A stretch of DNA of 64,000 bases from Diaphorobacter limosus (lineage in GTDB: Bacteria; Pseudomonadota; Gammaproteobacteria; Burkholderiales; Burkholderiaceae_C), in the NCBI RefSeq assembly GCF_033100095.1, contig NZ_CP136921.1, forward strand, positions 2,512,501-2,576,500, in the 5' to 3' direction. Position numbers and translations under genes: made by a program. Under the pieces are notes generated by a model that did no database searches, was not told the DNA's origin, and worked only from the letters and a program-made list of their open reading frames with translations. Positions 8,989-18,035 of this stretch are shown here, piece after piece. Each line of letters begins with the position of its first letter. Position 1 is the first letter of the stretch.

Positions 8989-8991
8989 AAT

Positions 8992-9882
8992 TCAAGCCAG
9001 CTCGGCGAAGCCGTGGCTCAACACCACCTTGTCGCGTTCCGCGACGCGGGCGCGCAGCTGGTACTGCTTGCCATCGCCCGGCACGCGCCAGATTTCGGTG
9101 ATGAGGGTCTCGCCCGGATAGACCGGCGCGGCAAAGCGGATGTCCAGCGCCCTCAAACGTGCCGGCTCAAAGCCCGCGCACTGGCGCAGCAGCGCCCAGG
9201 CCACCAGGCCGTAGCTGGCCAGGCCGTGCAATATGGGGCGCTCGAAGCCGGCCTTGGCGGCCACCGCCGGCTCGGCGTGCAGCGGGTTGTAGTCGCCCAT
9301 CAGGCGGTACAAGAGCGCCGCCTCGGGGCGTATGACCTGCGTGTCGGTGAAGTCGGGCGCGCGATCCTCGGGCGTGTGCTTGAGCGGTGGCAGCGGCTCG
9401 TCGCTCGCCTGCCCCGCGCGCTGGCTATAGCCGCCGTCGCCGCGCAGAAATGTCACCTGCTGCATGGTGGCCAGCAGCGCGCCTGCGGCGGTTTCCACAC
9501 GGCGCTCGGTGATCATGATGGCGCCCTTGCCCTCGCCCTTGTCGGTCAGGTGGGTGACGCGGCTCTTGCCGACCACCTCGCAGTCGGCCGGCAGCGGCTG
9601 GTGCCAGCGCACGCGCTGCTCGCCGTGCAAGAGCTTGACCCAGTCAATGCCCGTGTCGCTCTCGCGCGCCCAGAAGCCGGGGTAGCCCAGCACCACGGCC
9701 AGCGTGGGCAGGGCGCGCAGGCCGCCTTCCATGCCCTCGTAGACGAAGGGCAGGGCGGCGGCATCGAGCGGGTCGTTGCCCAGCCCCAGGCTGAGCGCGT
9801 ACAGCATGCTGTCGCGCGCCTGGTAGTGCTGGTGCACGGGGGCGAACGGGCGGTTTTTCAGATGGTGGTAGTCGATGGCCAT
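8992..9882 (-). CDS. MaoC-family enoyl-CoA hydratase (MFE-2 hydratase-2 type)
   Basis: A 296-residue double-hotdog hydratase that would add water to a trans-2-enoyl-CoA to give the (R)-3-hydroxyacyl-CoA. The C-terminal hotdog carries the hydratase-2 signature: YRLMGDYNPLHAEPAVAAKAGF with Asp and His, followed by PILHGLASYG. The N-terminal half (YALSLGLGNDPLD, then VYEGMEGGLRALPT) is the substrate-accommodating repeat found in the hydratase domain of peroxisomal MFE-2. It lies 10 bases downstream of the SDR gene, whose product resembles the dehydrogenase domain of the same multifunctional enzyme, so together they look like a split MFE-2. Confidence 0.88.
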   Translation of the reverse strand: MAIDYHHLKNRPFAPVHQHYQARDSMLYALSLGLGNDPLDAAALPFVYEGMEGGLRALPTLAVVLGYPGFWARESDTGIDWVKLLHGEQRVRWHQPLPADCEVVGKSRVTHLTDKGEGKGAIMITERRVETAAGALLATMQQVTFLRGDGGYSQRAGQASDEPLPPLKHTPEDRAPDFTDTQVIRPEAALLYRLMGDYNPLHAEPAVAAKAGFERPILHGLASYGLVAWALLRQCAGFEPARLRALDIRFAAPVYPGETLITEIWRVPGDGKQYQLRARVAERDKVVLSHGFAELA

Positions 9883-9892
9883 GCGCGCGCCC

Positions 9893-10810
9893 TCAGACTG
9901 GATCCCAGGAGAACACGTCGCCGGAACGCTCCATCGGCACGAAGGATCGGGTCAGAGCCGGCATGCCATGCTCGGCGATGCTCTCCGCCGTCCAGCCCTC
10001 GCTGCGGTGCACCGAGCGCACGGGGCGCGGCTGGCTCATCAAAAAGATCTCGTTGTTGCGCACGGCGAACACCTGGGCGTTCACGTCCTTGGCCGCATCC
10101 GACAGCAGGTAGACCGCCAGCGGCGCGATCTTGTTGGGCGTCATCTGCTGGATCTTGGCCACGCGCGCCTGCTGCTCGGGCGTGTCGGTGGGGATGGAGC
10201 CGATCATGCGGCTCCAGGCAAAGGGCGCGATGCAGTTGGAGCGCACGTTGAACTTGGCCATGTCCAGCGCAATGCTCTTGGACAGCGCCACCAGTGCCAG
10301 CTTGGCCGCGCTGTAGTTGGCCTGGCCGAAGTTGCCGATCAGGCCCGAGGTGGAGGTCATGTGCACGAAGGTGCCGCTCTCCTGCTCCTTGAAATGGTTG
10401 GCCGCAGCGCGGCTCATGTAGTAGCTGCCGTACAGGTGCACCTTGAGCACCGCGTCCCACTCGTCCAGGCTCATCTTGTGGAAGAAGCGGTCGCGCAGGA
10501 TGCCGGCGTTGTTCACCACGCCGTCGATGCGGCCAAAGCTGTCGAGCGCGCATTGCACGATGCGCCCGGCGGCCACGGCCTCGGCCACGCTGTCGGTATT
10601 GGCCACGGCCTGGCCACCGGCGGCCTTGATTTCTTCCACCACCTTCTGCGCCGGGCCGGCGTCCTGGCCCTCGCCGCTGGTGGAGGTGCCAATGTCGTTG
10701 ACCACCACCTTGGCCCCCGCCGCGGCCAGCGCCAGCGCCATGTCGCGCCCAATGCCGCCGCCAGCGCCCGTGACCACCACCACCTTGTCCTGCACCATCT
10801 TTTGCGCCAT
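9893..10810 (-). CDS. SDR-family (R)-3-hydroxyacyl-CoA dehydrogenase-like protein
   Basis: A short-chain dehydrogenase of about 305 residues, longer than classical 250-residue members and like the dehydrogenase domain of HSD17B4/MFE-2. The Rossmann motif VVVTGAGGGIGRDMA is followed by the VVNDIG cofactor strand, NNAGILRD, a catalytic Ser in MTSTSG and YSAAK with Tyr and Lys. It would oxidise the (R)-3-hydroxyacyl-CoA made by the adjacent MaoC hydratase. The start is placed at 10810, preceded by AAGG at a usable distance; an in-frame ATG at 10819 is possible. Confidence 0.82.
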   Translation of the reverse strand: MAQKMVQDKVVVVTGAGGGIGRDMALALAAAGAKVVVNDIGTSTSGEGQDAGPAQKVVEEIKAAGGQAVANTDSVAEAVAAGRIVQCALDSFGRIDGVVNNAGILRDRFFHKMSLDEWDAVLKVHLYGSYYMSRAAANHFKEQESGTFVHMTSTSGLIGNFGQANYSAAKLALVALSKSIALDMAKFNVRSNCIAPFAWSRMIGSIPTDTPEQQARVAKIQQMTPNKIAPLAVYLLSDAAKDVNAQVFAVRNNEIFLMSQPRPVRSVHRSEGWTAESIAEHGMPALTRSFVPMERSGDVFSWDPV

Positions 10811-11033
10811 GTCCGTCATCCTTGCGTTGTAAGTAGATCAATGGGCGCCAAGCATGCCGGCAAAGCCGCGCCGGCGCCATTCGGCAATGGCTAGGTCGGG
10901 CTTTGGCTGCATGAAAGCAGGCCCTGGCCTTCATGAGCGCGGAAGGGCCGCTTTCACAAACGCGGATTGCGCGCCGGCGCGGCAGCGGCGAGCATCGGGC
11001 CCATTGCCATCCAGGCACCCGGAGAAACCCCGC

Positions 11034-12047
11034 ATGAGCCATCCGTTCCTATTCGCCCTCACCCGCCGCAGCCTGTGCGCCGGTGCCGCGCTGGGCTGGG
11101 CCCTGAGCGCCACGCCCTCTGCCCTCGCCCAGGCCGCCTATCCGGGCCACCCCATCGTGATGGTCGTACCCCAGGCCGCTGGCGGCACCAACGACATCGT
11201 GGGTCGCGTGGTGGCGCAGAAGCTGGCCGAAAAGCTGGGTGGCAGCGCCGTGGTGGAGAACAAGCCGGGCGCGGGCGGCAACATCGGCACCCAGGCCGTG
11301 GCCAGGGCGCCCAAGGACGGCTACACCCTGCTGATGACCATCAGCAGCAGCCAGGCCATCAACCCGGCGCTGTACAAAGCACCGGGCTTCGACCCCGTGG
11401 CCGACTTCCAGCCCATCAGCCTGATAGGCGCCGTGCCCAACGTGCTGCTGGCCCACCCCTCGTTTCCCGCCAAGACCGTGCCCGAGCTGCTGGCCCTGGC
11501 CAAGTCCCAGCCCGGCAAGCTGCAATACGCCTCGGCCGGCAATGGCACGCTGAACCACCTGCTGGGCGAAATGCTGAACCAGATGGCCGGCATAGAGCTG
11601 CAGCATGTGCCCTACAAGGGCGTGGCGCCGGCACTCAACGACGTGCTGGGCGGGCAGCTGCCGCTGCTGTTTGGCAGCCTGCCGTCCACGCTGTCGCACA
11701 TCAAGGCCGGCCGGCTGCGCGCGCTGGCCGTGAGCAGCCCCCAGCGCTCGCCCGTGCTGTCCGACGTGCCAGCCCTGGCCGAGTTCGTGCCCGGCTACAG
11801 CGGCACGCTGTGGATTGGCCTGTTTGCGCCTGCAGGCGTGTCCAAGGACATCGTCGCGCGCCTGCAGGACGGCATGCGCCAGGCCATGGCCGACAAGGAC
11901 ATGCGCGACAAGCTCGAAGCCCAGGGCGTGGAACTGGCAGGCACCCCAGCCAAGCCCGTGACGCCGGACGAGTTTGCCGCCCTGCTCAAGCAGGACATTG
12001 CCAAATGGGCGCAGATCGTCAAGGCCTCCGGCGCCACCATCAACTGA
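11034..12047 (+). CDS. Bug-family tripartite tricarboxylate transporter substrate-binding protein
   Basis: A 337-residue periplasmic receptor. Its signal peptide (LTRRSLCAGAALGWALSAT, ending SALAQA) contains Arg-Arg and could be a Tat signal. Conserved segments are YPGHPIVMVVPQAAGGTND, ENKPGAGGNIGTQ, the VPYKGVAPALNDVLGGQ loop and the KWAQIVKASG tail. The start at 11034 has GGAG nine bases upstream; earlier in-frame starts lack one. It is the first gene of a plus-strand block and lies divergent to the SDR operon, with about 220 bp of shared upstream DNA. The hydratase gene follows 11 bases after its stop. Confidence 0.85.
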   Translation: MSHPFLFALTRRSLCAGAALGWALSATPSALAQAAYPGHPIVMVVPQAAGGTNDIVGRVVAQKLAEKLGGSAVVENKPGAGGNIGTQAVARAPKDGYTLLMTISSSQAINPALYKAPGFDPVADFQPISLIGAVPNVLLAHPSFPAKTVPELLALAKSQPGKLQYASAGNGTLNHLLGEMLNQMAGIELQHVPYKGVAPALNDVLGGQLPLLFGSLPSTLSHIKAGRLRALAVSSPQRSPVLSDVPALAEFVPGYSGTLWIGLFAPAGVSKDIVARLQDGMRQAMADKDMRDKLEAQGVELAGTPAKPVTPDEFAALLKQDIAKWAQIVKASGATIN

Positions 12048-12058
12048 CCAGGCGAAAC

Positions 12059-12943
12059 ATGACCCACACCACCATAGACCCCGCCGCCCTCGCCCACCTG
12101 CAGACCTGGCATGGCAAGAGCGAAACCCTGAGCGACAGCTTCACCGCCATGCCCGTGGCGGCCCTGTCGGCCACGCTGGACCGGGACGACCCCGAACCGG
12201 CCCTGGGCACAGCCGTGCCGCCGCTGTGGCATTGGCTGTACTTCCTGCCCCATGCGCGCGCCAGCGAGATCGGGCCCGATGGCCATCCGAAGCGCGGCGG
12301 TTTTCTGCCGCCCGTGCCGCTGCCGCGGCGCATGTGGGCCGGTGGACGCCTGTCCTGGGAGCCGGCCAACCCGCTGTGCGTGGGCCAGCAGGTGCAGCGC
12401 CGCTCGACCATACAGTCCGTCTCGCACAAGGCCGGGCGTTCCGGCGAGCTGCTGTTCGTGCTGGTGGAGCATAAGTATCTCAACGCCCATGGCCTGGCGC
12501 TGACAGAGGAGCACGACATCGTCTATCGCAGTGCGGCCCAGCCGGGTGAGGCGGCGCCCGCGCCGCAAAAGCCGCCGTTGGCCGGCCAGGCTGCCTGGTC
12601 GCGCACCATCGTGCCCGATGACGTGCTGCTGTTTCGCTACTCGGCCCTGACCTTCAACGGCCACCGTATCCACTACGACCGCAAGTACGTCACCGAGGTC
12701 GAGGGCTACCCCGGCCTGATCGTGCACGGCCCGCTGATTGCCACGCTGCTGCTGGACCTGCTGCGCCGCCAGCTGCCCGATGCCCAGGTGGCGCGCTTTG
12801 AATTTCGCGCCGTGCGGCCGACCTTCGACCTGCAGCCCTTCAGCGTACACGGCAAGCCCTCGGCCGACGGCAAGACCGTGGAGCTGTGGGCCCAGGATCA
12901 CGAGGGCTGGCTGACCATGCAGGGCCAGGCCACGCTGGCCTGA
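12059..12943 (+). CDS. FAS1-like / MaoC-type dehydratase (HTD2-like, mesaconyl-CoA hydratase-related)
   Basis: A 294-residue hotdog-fold acyl-CoA hydratase/dehydratase. The N-terminal half includes the LWHWLYFLPHARASEIGPDGHPKRGGFLPP region typical of HTD2-like and mesaconyl-C4-CoA hydratase proteins, and the C-terminal half the active-site pair in FRYSALTFNGHRIHYDRKY followed by GLIVHGPLIATLL. It should hydrate or dehydrate a short or branched acyl-CoA. It lies 11 bases downstream of a Bug gene and just upstream of an acyl-CoA dehydrogenase, consistent with one catabolic operon. The exact substrate cannot be read from the sequence. Confidence 0.82.
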   Translation: MTHTTIDPAALAHLQTWHGKSETLSDSFTAMPVAALSATLDRDDPEPALGTAVPPLWHWLYFLPHARASEIGPDGHPKRGGFLPPVPLPRRMWAGGRLSWEPANPLCVGQQVQRRSTIQSVSHKAGRSGELLFVLVEHKYLNAHGLALTEEHDIVYRSAAQPGEAAPAPQKPPLAGQAAWSRTIVPDDVLLFRYSALTFNGHRIHYDRKYVTEVEGYPGLIVHGPLIATLLLDLLRRQLPDAQVARFEFRAVRPTFDLQPFSVHGKPSADGKTVELWAQDHEGWLTMQGQATLA

Positions 12944-12954
12944 AACACTATTGA

Positions 12955-13000
12955 ATCAATAGCTATTTGCGCTTGATGGACGGGCGCTAGAGGCCAAAAC
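12955..13000. repeat. Host intergenic palindrome (AGCTATT ... GGCCAAAA family)
   Basis: Reads AATAGCTATTTGCGCTTGAT, a short loop, then GCGCTAGAGGCCAAAAC. The full reverse complement layout (TTTTGGCCTCTAGCGC ... GCGCAAGTAGCTATT) is also found inside integron cassettes at 40924-40970 and 44504-44550. It separates the hydratase and acyl-CoA dehydrogenase genes. Confidence 0.7.
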
Positions 13001-13015
13001 CATAGAAAGACCACC

Positions 13016-14182
13016 ATGATCCAACACACCGGCTCCAACAACCACCACGAGATCCGCGACGCGATCCGCGCGCTGTGCGCCGAGTTCCCCGACGAGTACT
13101 TCCGCAAGGTGGACGAGAGCAGGGCCTACCCGGCCGAGTTCGTCGATGCGCTCACCAAGGCCGGCTGGATGGCGGCGCTGATCCCGCACGAATACGGCGG
13201 CTCCGGCCTGGGGCTGACCGAGGCCAGCGTGATCATGGAGGAGATCAACCGCTGTGGCGGCAACTCGGGCGCCTGCCACGGCCAGATGTACAACATGGGC
13301 ACGCTGCTGCGCCATGGTTCGACGGCGCAGAAGGAAAAGTACCTGCCGAAGATTGCATCCGGCGAATGGCGCCTGCAATCGATGGGCGTGACCGAGCCCA
13401 GCACCGGCACCGACACCACCAAGATCAAGACCACGGCGGTGAAAAAAGACGGCCGCTACGTCATCAACGGGCAAAAGGTCTGGATCAGCCGCATCCAGCA
13501 CAGCGACTGGATGATTCTGCTGGCGCGCACCACGCCGCTGGCCGAGGTGACGAAGAAGAGCGAGGGCATGTCGATCTTCATGGTGGATCTGCGCGAAGCC
13601 GAGAAGAGCGGCATGACGGTGCGCCCGATTCTCAACATGGTCAACCACGAGACCAACGAGCTGTTCTTCGAAAACCTGGAGATCCCCGAGGAGAACCTGA
13701 TCGGCCAGGAGGGCAAGGGCTTCAAGTACATCCTGGACGGCCTGAACGCCGAGCGCACGCTGATCGCCGCCGAGTGCATTGGCGACGGCTACTGGTTCCT
13801 GGATCGCGTGACCAACTATGTGCGCGACCGCCAGGTGTTTGGCCGCCCGATCGGCCAGAACCAGGGCGTGCAGTTCCCGATCGCCGACGCCTTCATCGAG
13901 GTCGAGGCCGCGAATCTGATGCGCTGGAAGGCCTGCGAGCTGTTCGACAAGCATGAACCCATGGGCGCACAGGCCAACATGGCGAAGTACCTGGCGGCCA
14001 AGGCCAGCTGGGAGGCGGCCAACGCCTGCCTGCAGTTCCACGGTGGCTTCGGCTTTGCCTGCGAATACGACGTGGAGCGCAAGTTCCGCGAGACGCGGCT
14101 GTACCAGGTGGCGCCGATCTCCACCAACCTGATCTATTCCTACGTGGCCGAGCACATCCTGGGCCTGCCGCGATCGTTCTGA
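13016..14182 (+). CDS. Acyl-CoA dehydrogenase
   Basis: A 388-residue FAD-dependent acyl-CoA dehydrogenase that forms a 2,3-double bond and passes electrons to ETF. The flavin-contact MGVTEPSTGTDTTKIKT and WISRIQHSDWMI segments are typical. The C-terminal YEGT glutamate of medium-chain enzymes is absent (YQVAPIS instead), while a Glu is present in NAERTLIAAE, the helix-G position used by isovaleryl-CoA dehydrogenases; this suggests a branched or bulky substrate. It resembles the enzyme at 61151-62314. It sits between a hydratase and a family III CoA-transferase, which fits activation by CoA transfer followed by oxidation and hydration. Confidence 0.88.
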   Translation: MIQHTGSNNHHEIRDAIRALCAEFPDEYFRKVDESRAYPAEFVDALTKAGWMAALIPHEYGGSGLGLTEASVIMEEINRCGGNSGACHGQMYNMGTLLRHGSTAQKEKYLPKIASGEWRLQSMGVTEPSTGTDTTKIKTTAVKKDGRYVINGQKVWISRIQHSDWMILLARTTPLAEVTKKSEGMSIFMVDLREAEKSGMTVRPILNMVNHETNELFFENLEIPEENLIGQEGKGFKYILDGLNAERTLIAAECIGDGYWFLDRVTNYVRDRQVFGRPIGQNQGVQFPIADAFIEVEAANLMRWKACELFDKHEPMGAQANMAKYLAAKASWEAANACLQFHGGFGFACEYDVERKFRETRLYQVAPISTNLIYSYVAEHILGLPRSF

Positions 14183-14259
14183 CGGCTTTCACTCCCTCTC
14201 CCGCTGGCGGGAGAGGGAGAAACAGCCCGCCCTGTTTTGATATTGCACGGGAGCCCTTC

Positions 14260-15441
14260 ATGACCCGCCCCCTCGACGGCATCACCGTCATCTCCCTCGA
14301 ACACGCCGTCGCCGCGCCCTTTGCCACGCGCCAGCTCGCCGACCTGGGCGCGCGCGTGATCAAGGTCGAGCGCCCCGGCAGCGGCGACTTCGCGCGCGGC
14401 TACGACCAGCGTGTGCACGGCCAGTCGTCGCACTTCACCTGGCTCAACCGCAACAAGGAAAGCCTGGCGCTGGACGTGAAACAACCCCAGGCAAAAGAGG
14501 CGCTGTTGCAGCTATTGAAGACGGCCGACGTGCTGGTGCAGAACCTGGCGCCCGGCGCCGCGGCGCGCATGGGGCTGTCCTACGAGGCCCTGAAAGAACA
14601 CAACCCGAAGCTGATCGTCTGCGACATCAGCGGCTATGGCGCCGACGGCCCGTACCGCGACAAGAAGGCCTACGACCTGCTGATCCAGAGCGAGGCGGGC
14701 TTCCTGTCCGTCACCGGCACGCCGGATACGCCAGCCAAGTCCGGCATCTCGGTGGCCGACATCGCCGCCGGCATGTACGCCTACAGCAACATCCTCTCGG
14801 CCCTGCTGCTGCGCGGCAAGACGGGGGAGGGCAGCCAGATCGACGTCTCCATGCTGGAAGCCATGGGCGAGTGGATGGGCTACCCGCTGTACTACGCGTT
14901 TGAAGGCGCGCCGCCGCCGCCGCGCACCGGCGCATCGCACGCCAGCATCTACCCTTATGGGCCGTTCAAGGCCGGAGACGGTGGCACGGTGATGCTGGGC
15001 CTGCAGAACGAGCGCGAATGGCAGGCGTTCTGCGACGGCGTCCTCCAACGCCCCGAGGTCGCAGCCGACCCACGCTTCTGCTCCAACGCCCTGCGCAACC
15101 AGCACCGCGCCGAGCTGCAGGCACTGATCCTGGAAACCTTTGCGCCGCTCACCGCCGCCCAGGTGGTGGAGCGCCTGGACGCCGCGTCAATAGCCAACGC
15201 CCGCGTGAACGACATGGCGGATCTGTGGGCGCACCCGCAGCTCAAAGCGCGCGGGCGCTGGCGCAGCGTGGGCACGCCCGCCGGCGCGGTGCCGGCCCTG
15301 TTGCCGCCGGGCGTGAACAGCGCCTTCGACTACCGCATGGAGGCCGTGCCCGCCGTGGGCCAGCACAACGCCGCCATCCTGGCCGAGCTGGGATGGTCGG
15401 CGGAGCAGATCGACGCGCTGCAGGCTCCGCAGGCGATTTGA
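14260..15441 (+). CDS. CaiB/BaiF family III CoA-transferase
   Basis: A 393-residue family III CoA-transferase, which moves CoA between acids through an aspartyl anhydride. Family features are the N-terminal LDGITVISLEHAVAAPFATRQLADLGARVIKVE, the LVQNLAPGAAARMGL segment, and the catalytic Asp in GSQIDVSMLEAMGEWMG. Full length, with the interlocked-dimer tail. The position between an acyl-CoA dehydrogenase and an MmgE/PrpD gene suggests that it activates the acid oxidised by the former. Donor and acceptor are unknown. Confidence 0.85.
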   Translation: MTRPLDGITVISLEHAVAAPFATRQLADLGARVIKVERPGSGDFARGYDQRVHGQSSHFTWLNRNKESLALDVKQPQAKEALLQLLKTADVLVQNLAPGAAARMGLSYEALKEHNPKLIVCDISGYGADGPYRDKKAYDLLIQSEAGFLSVTGTPDTPAKSGISVADIAAGMYAYSNILSALLLRGKTGEGSQIDVSMLEAMGEWMGYPLYYAFEGAPPPPRTGASHASIYPYGPFKAGDGGTVMLGLQNEREWQAFCDGVLQRPEVAADPRFCSNALRNQHRAELQALILETFAPLTAAQVVERLDAASIANARVNDMADLWAHPQLKARGRWRSVGTPAGAVPALLPPGVNSAFDYRMEAVPAVGQHNAAILAELGWSAEQIDALQAPQAI

Positions 15442-15625
15442 CCGATGAACACCGTAGCCGGCCCTCACCCCTACCCTCTCCCAGAGGGAGAGGGAGTGAA
15501 AGCCACAGCCAAGCTATCGCCCTCGCCCCTCTGGGGAGAGGGAGGGGTGAGGGGCCACTCGCACAAGGCAACCATTTTCAAAAAGATAGCTACCGGCGCT
15601 TGACCCGCCTGTCCTGGAGTCCAAA

Positions 15626-16999
15626 ATGAAGCAAAAAACCCAAGCCACCATCCACCCCCTGGCCCAGTTCGCCGCCACCTTGCAGTGGAGCGACGTACCC
15701 GAGCCCGTACAGCGCCGCGCCGAAGACCTGTGGGTCGATTGGTTCGGCTCGGTGCTCGCCGGCTGCAAGGCGCGTCCCGTCGCCAGCATCACGCGCTTTG
15801 CGCTGTCGCAAGGCCCGGCACAAGGCCCCAGCGAGGTCATCGCCCATGGCGCCACCAGCTCGCCCATGATGGCCGCCCTGGCCAATGCCGCCGCCAGCCA
15901 CTTTGCCGAGCAGGACGACGTGCACAACGGCTCGGTGTTCCACCCGGCGGCGGTGGTCTTCCCGCCAGCGTTGGCCGTGGCGCAAAGCATTGGCGCCAGC
16001 GGCGCTGAGCTGATGGCCGCCTGCGTGGCGGGCTACGAGGTCGGCATACGCGTGGGCGAGTTCCTGGGCCGCAGTCATTACAAAATCTTCCACACCACGG
16101 CCACGGCCGGCACGCTGGCGGCGGCGGCCGCCGTGGGGCGGCTGCTCAAACTGACGCCGGCGCAGATGCAGCACGCCTTTGGCTCGGCCGGCACGCAGTC
16201 GGCAGGCCTGTGGGAGTTCTTGCGCACCGCCGCCGACAGCAAGCAGCTGCACACGGCGCACGCCGCCAGCGCGGGGCTGATGGCGGCCTACCTGGCCCAG
16301 GACGGCTTTACCGGCGCGCAGGACATCTTCACCGGGCCGCAAGGCCTGGCCGCCGGCATGTCCACGGATGCCAATCCCGCCAAGCTCACCGACGGCCTGG
16401 GCCAGCGCTGGGCCACGGCGGAGACCAGCTTCAAGTGGCATGCCTCCTGCCGCCACACTCACCCCGCGGCCGACGCGCTGTTGCAGGTGATGCGCCAGCA
16501 TGGCCTGCAAACCGCTGATATCGCCCAGGTCACCTGCCATGTGCACCAGGGCGCCATCGACGTGCTGGGCCCGGTGGTCTCGCCGGCCACGGTGCACCAG
16601 AGCAAATTCTCGATGGGCACGGTGCTGGCGCTGGCCGCGCGCTTTGGCCATGCGGGCCTGAGCGAATTCGATGCCGACTACCTGGCCCCCGCTACCGTGG
16701 CCCTGCGCGACAAGGTGAGCATGGTGCTGGACGCGGAGGTGGACGCCGCCTACCCGCAGCGCTGGATAGGCAAGGTCACGGTCGCCACCACCGATGGGCG
16801 CGCACTGCACGGCCGCGTGGACGAACCCAAGGGCGACCCCGGCAACACGCTCTCGCGCGGCGAGATCACCGCCAAGGCGCTGCGCCTGGCGGCCTATGGC
16901 GGCGCGGTGAGCGCGGCCCAGGCCGAGGCCGCCGTCGCCTCTCTGTGGCAGGTGGCGCAATGGCCGCGCGTGGGCCAGCTACTGCCCACGGACGCATGA
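15626..16999 (+). CDS. MmgE/PrpD family protein (2-methylcitrate dehydratase-like)
   Basis: A 457-residue member of the MmgE/PrpD family, whose best known members dehydrate 2-methylcitrate or related hydroxy-acids. Visible family segments are an N-terminal helical domain with VDWFGSVLAGCKARPV, the SHFAEQDDVHNGSVFHPAAVVFPPALAVA stretch, AFGSAGTQSAGLWEF, and SFKWHASCRHTHPAADALL. It precedes a Bug gene by 50 bases and a CitE-like lyase gene, so the three may handle one tricarboxylic or hydroxy-dicarboxylic acid: capture, dehydration or isomerisation, then cleavage. Substrate not determinable. Confidence 0.82.
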   Translation: MKQKTQATIHPLAQFAATLQWSDVPEPVQRRAEDLWVDWFGSVLAGCKARPVASITRFALSQGPAQGPSEVIAHGATSSPMMAALANAAASHFAEQDDVHNGSVFHPAAVVFPPALAVAQSIGASGAELMAACVAGYEVGIRVGEFLGRSHYKIFHTTATAGTLAAAAAVGRLLKLTPAQMQHAFGSAGTQSAGLWEFLRTAADSKQLHTAHAASAGLMAAYLAQDGFTGAQDIFTGPQGLAAGMSTDANPAKLTDGLGQRWATAETSFKWHASCRHTHPAADALLQVMRQHGLQTADIAQVTCHVHQGAIDVLGPVVSPATVHQSKFSMGTVLALAARFGHAGLSEFDADYLAPATVALRDKVSMVLDAEVDAAYPQRWIGKVTVATTDGRALHGRVDEPKGDPGNTLSRGEITAKALRLAAYGGAVSAAQAEAAVASLWQVAQWPRVGQLLPTDA

Positions 17000-17048
17000 C
17001 GCTTACAGTGGTGCCATTTCTCACATCCACAACATCGGAGACAAAGCC

Positions 17049-18035
17049 ATGAAGACGTTTACCTTCTCGCCCAGCCGCATCGCCGCCCTGCTGGCCCTGG
17101 GCCTGGCCACCACGGCCCAGGCCGCCTGGCCCGACAAGCCCGTCACCCTGGTCGTGCCCTACAGCGCCGGCGGCCCCACCGACGTGGTGGCGCGCGTGCT
17201 GGCCGTGCCCATGGGCCAGTCGCTGGGCCAGACGGTGGTGGTGGAGAACACCGTGGGCGCGGGCGGCACCATCGCGCCGGCGCGCGTGGCCAAGGCCAGG
17301 AACGACGGCTACACCATCCTCATTCACCACATGGGCATGGCCACGGCCCCGGCGCTGTACAAGAAGCTGCCCTACAACCCGCTGACCGACTTTGAGTACA
17401 TAGGCCAGGTGCTGGATGTGCCGATGACCCTGCTGTCGCGCAAGGACTTTCCGGCCAACAACTTCTCCGAGCTGCTGGAGTATGTGAAGAAGAACCAGGA
17501 CAAGGTGAGCCTGGCCAACGCCGGCATAGGTGCCGTGTCGCAGCTGTGCGGCATGCTGTTCATGGACCGTATCGGCGTCAAGCTGACCACCGTGCCCTAC
17601 AAGGGCGCCGGCCCGGCCATGAACGACCTGATGGGCGGCCAGGTCGATCTGCTGTGCGACCAGACCACGCAGACCGCGCCCGTGATTGCGGACGGCAAGC
17701 GCGCCAAGGTGTTCGGCGTGACCACGGCGCAGCGCCTGGCGTCCATGCCCAATATCCCCACGCTGGACGAGCAGGGCCTGAAGGGCTTCGACCTCAAGGT
17801 GTGGCACGGCATGTACGCACCCAAGGGCACGCCCAAGGAGGTCATCGACCAGCTGAACAAGGCGCTGAACATGGCGCTGAAGGACGACAACGTCAGGAAG
17901 CGCATCGCCGAGCTCAGCTCCGACCTGGTCTCGCCCGACAAGGCCACGCCCGAGAGCCTGCGCAAGCAGCTGGAGAGCGAGACGGCGCGCTGGGCCAAGG
18001 TCATCAAGGCGGCCGGCGTGTCGGCCGAGCAATGA
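17049..18035 (+). CDS. Bug-family tripartite tricarboxylate transporter substrate-binding protein
   Basis: A 328-residue periplasmic receptor with signal peptide (SRIAALLALGLATTAQAA), the WPDKPVTLVVPYSAGGPTD ligand motif, ENTVGAGGTIAP, VPYKGAGPAMNDLMGGQ and the RWAKVIKAAGV tail. GGAG lies nine bases before the ATG. Its TGA overlaps the ATG of the CitE-like gene (ATGA at 18032-18035), so receptor and lyase are translationally coupled, which implies that the lyase acts on the imported compound or its CoA ester. Confidence 0.87.
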   Translation: MKTFTFSPSRIAALLALGLATTAQAAWPDKPVTLVVPYSAGGPTDVVARVLAVPMGQSLGQTVVVENTVGAGGTIAPARVAKARNDGYTILIHHMGMATAPALYKKLPYNPLTDFEYIGQVLDVPMTLLSRKDFPANNFSELLEYVKKNQDKVSLANAGIGAVSQLCGMLFMDRIGVKLTTVPYKGAGPAMNDLMGGQVDLLCDQTTQTAPVIADGKRAKVFGVTTAQRLASMPNIPTLDEQGLKGFDLKVWHGMYAPKGTPKEVIDQLNKALNMALKDDNVRKRIAELSSDLVSPDKATPESLRKQLESETARWAKVIKAAGVSAEQ

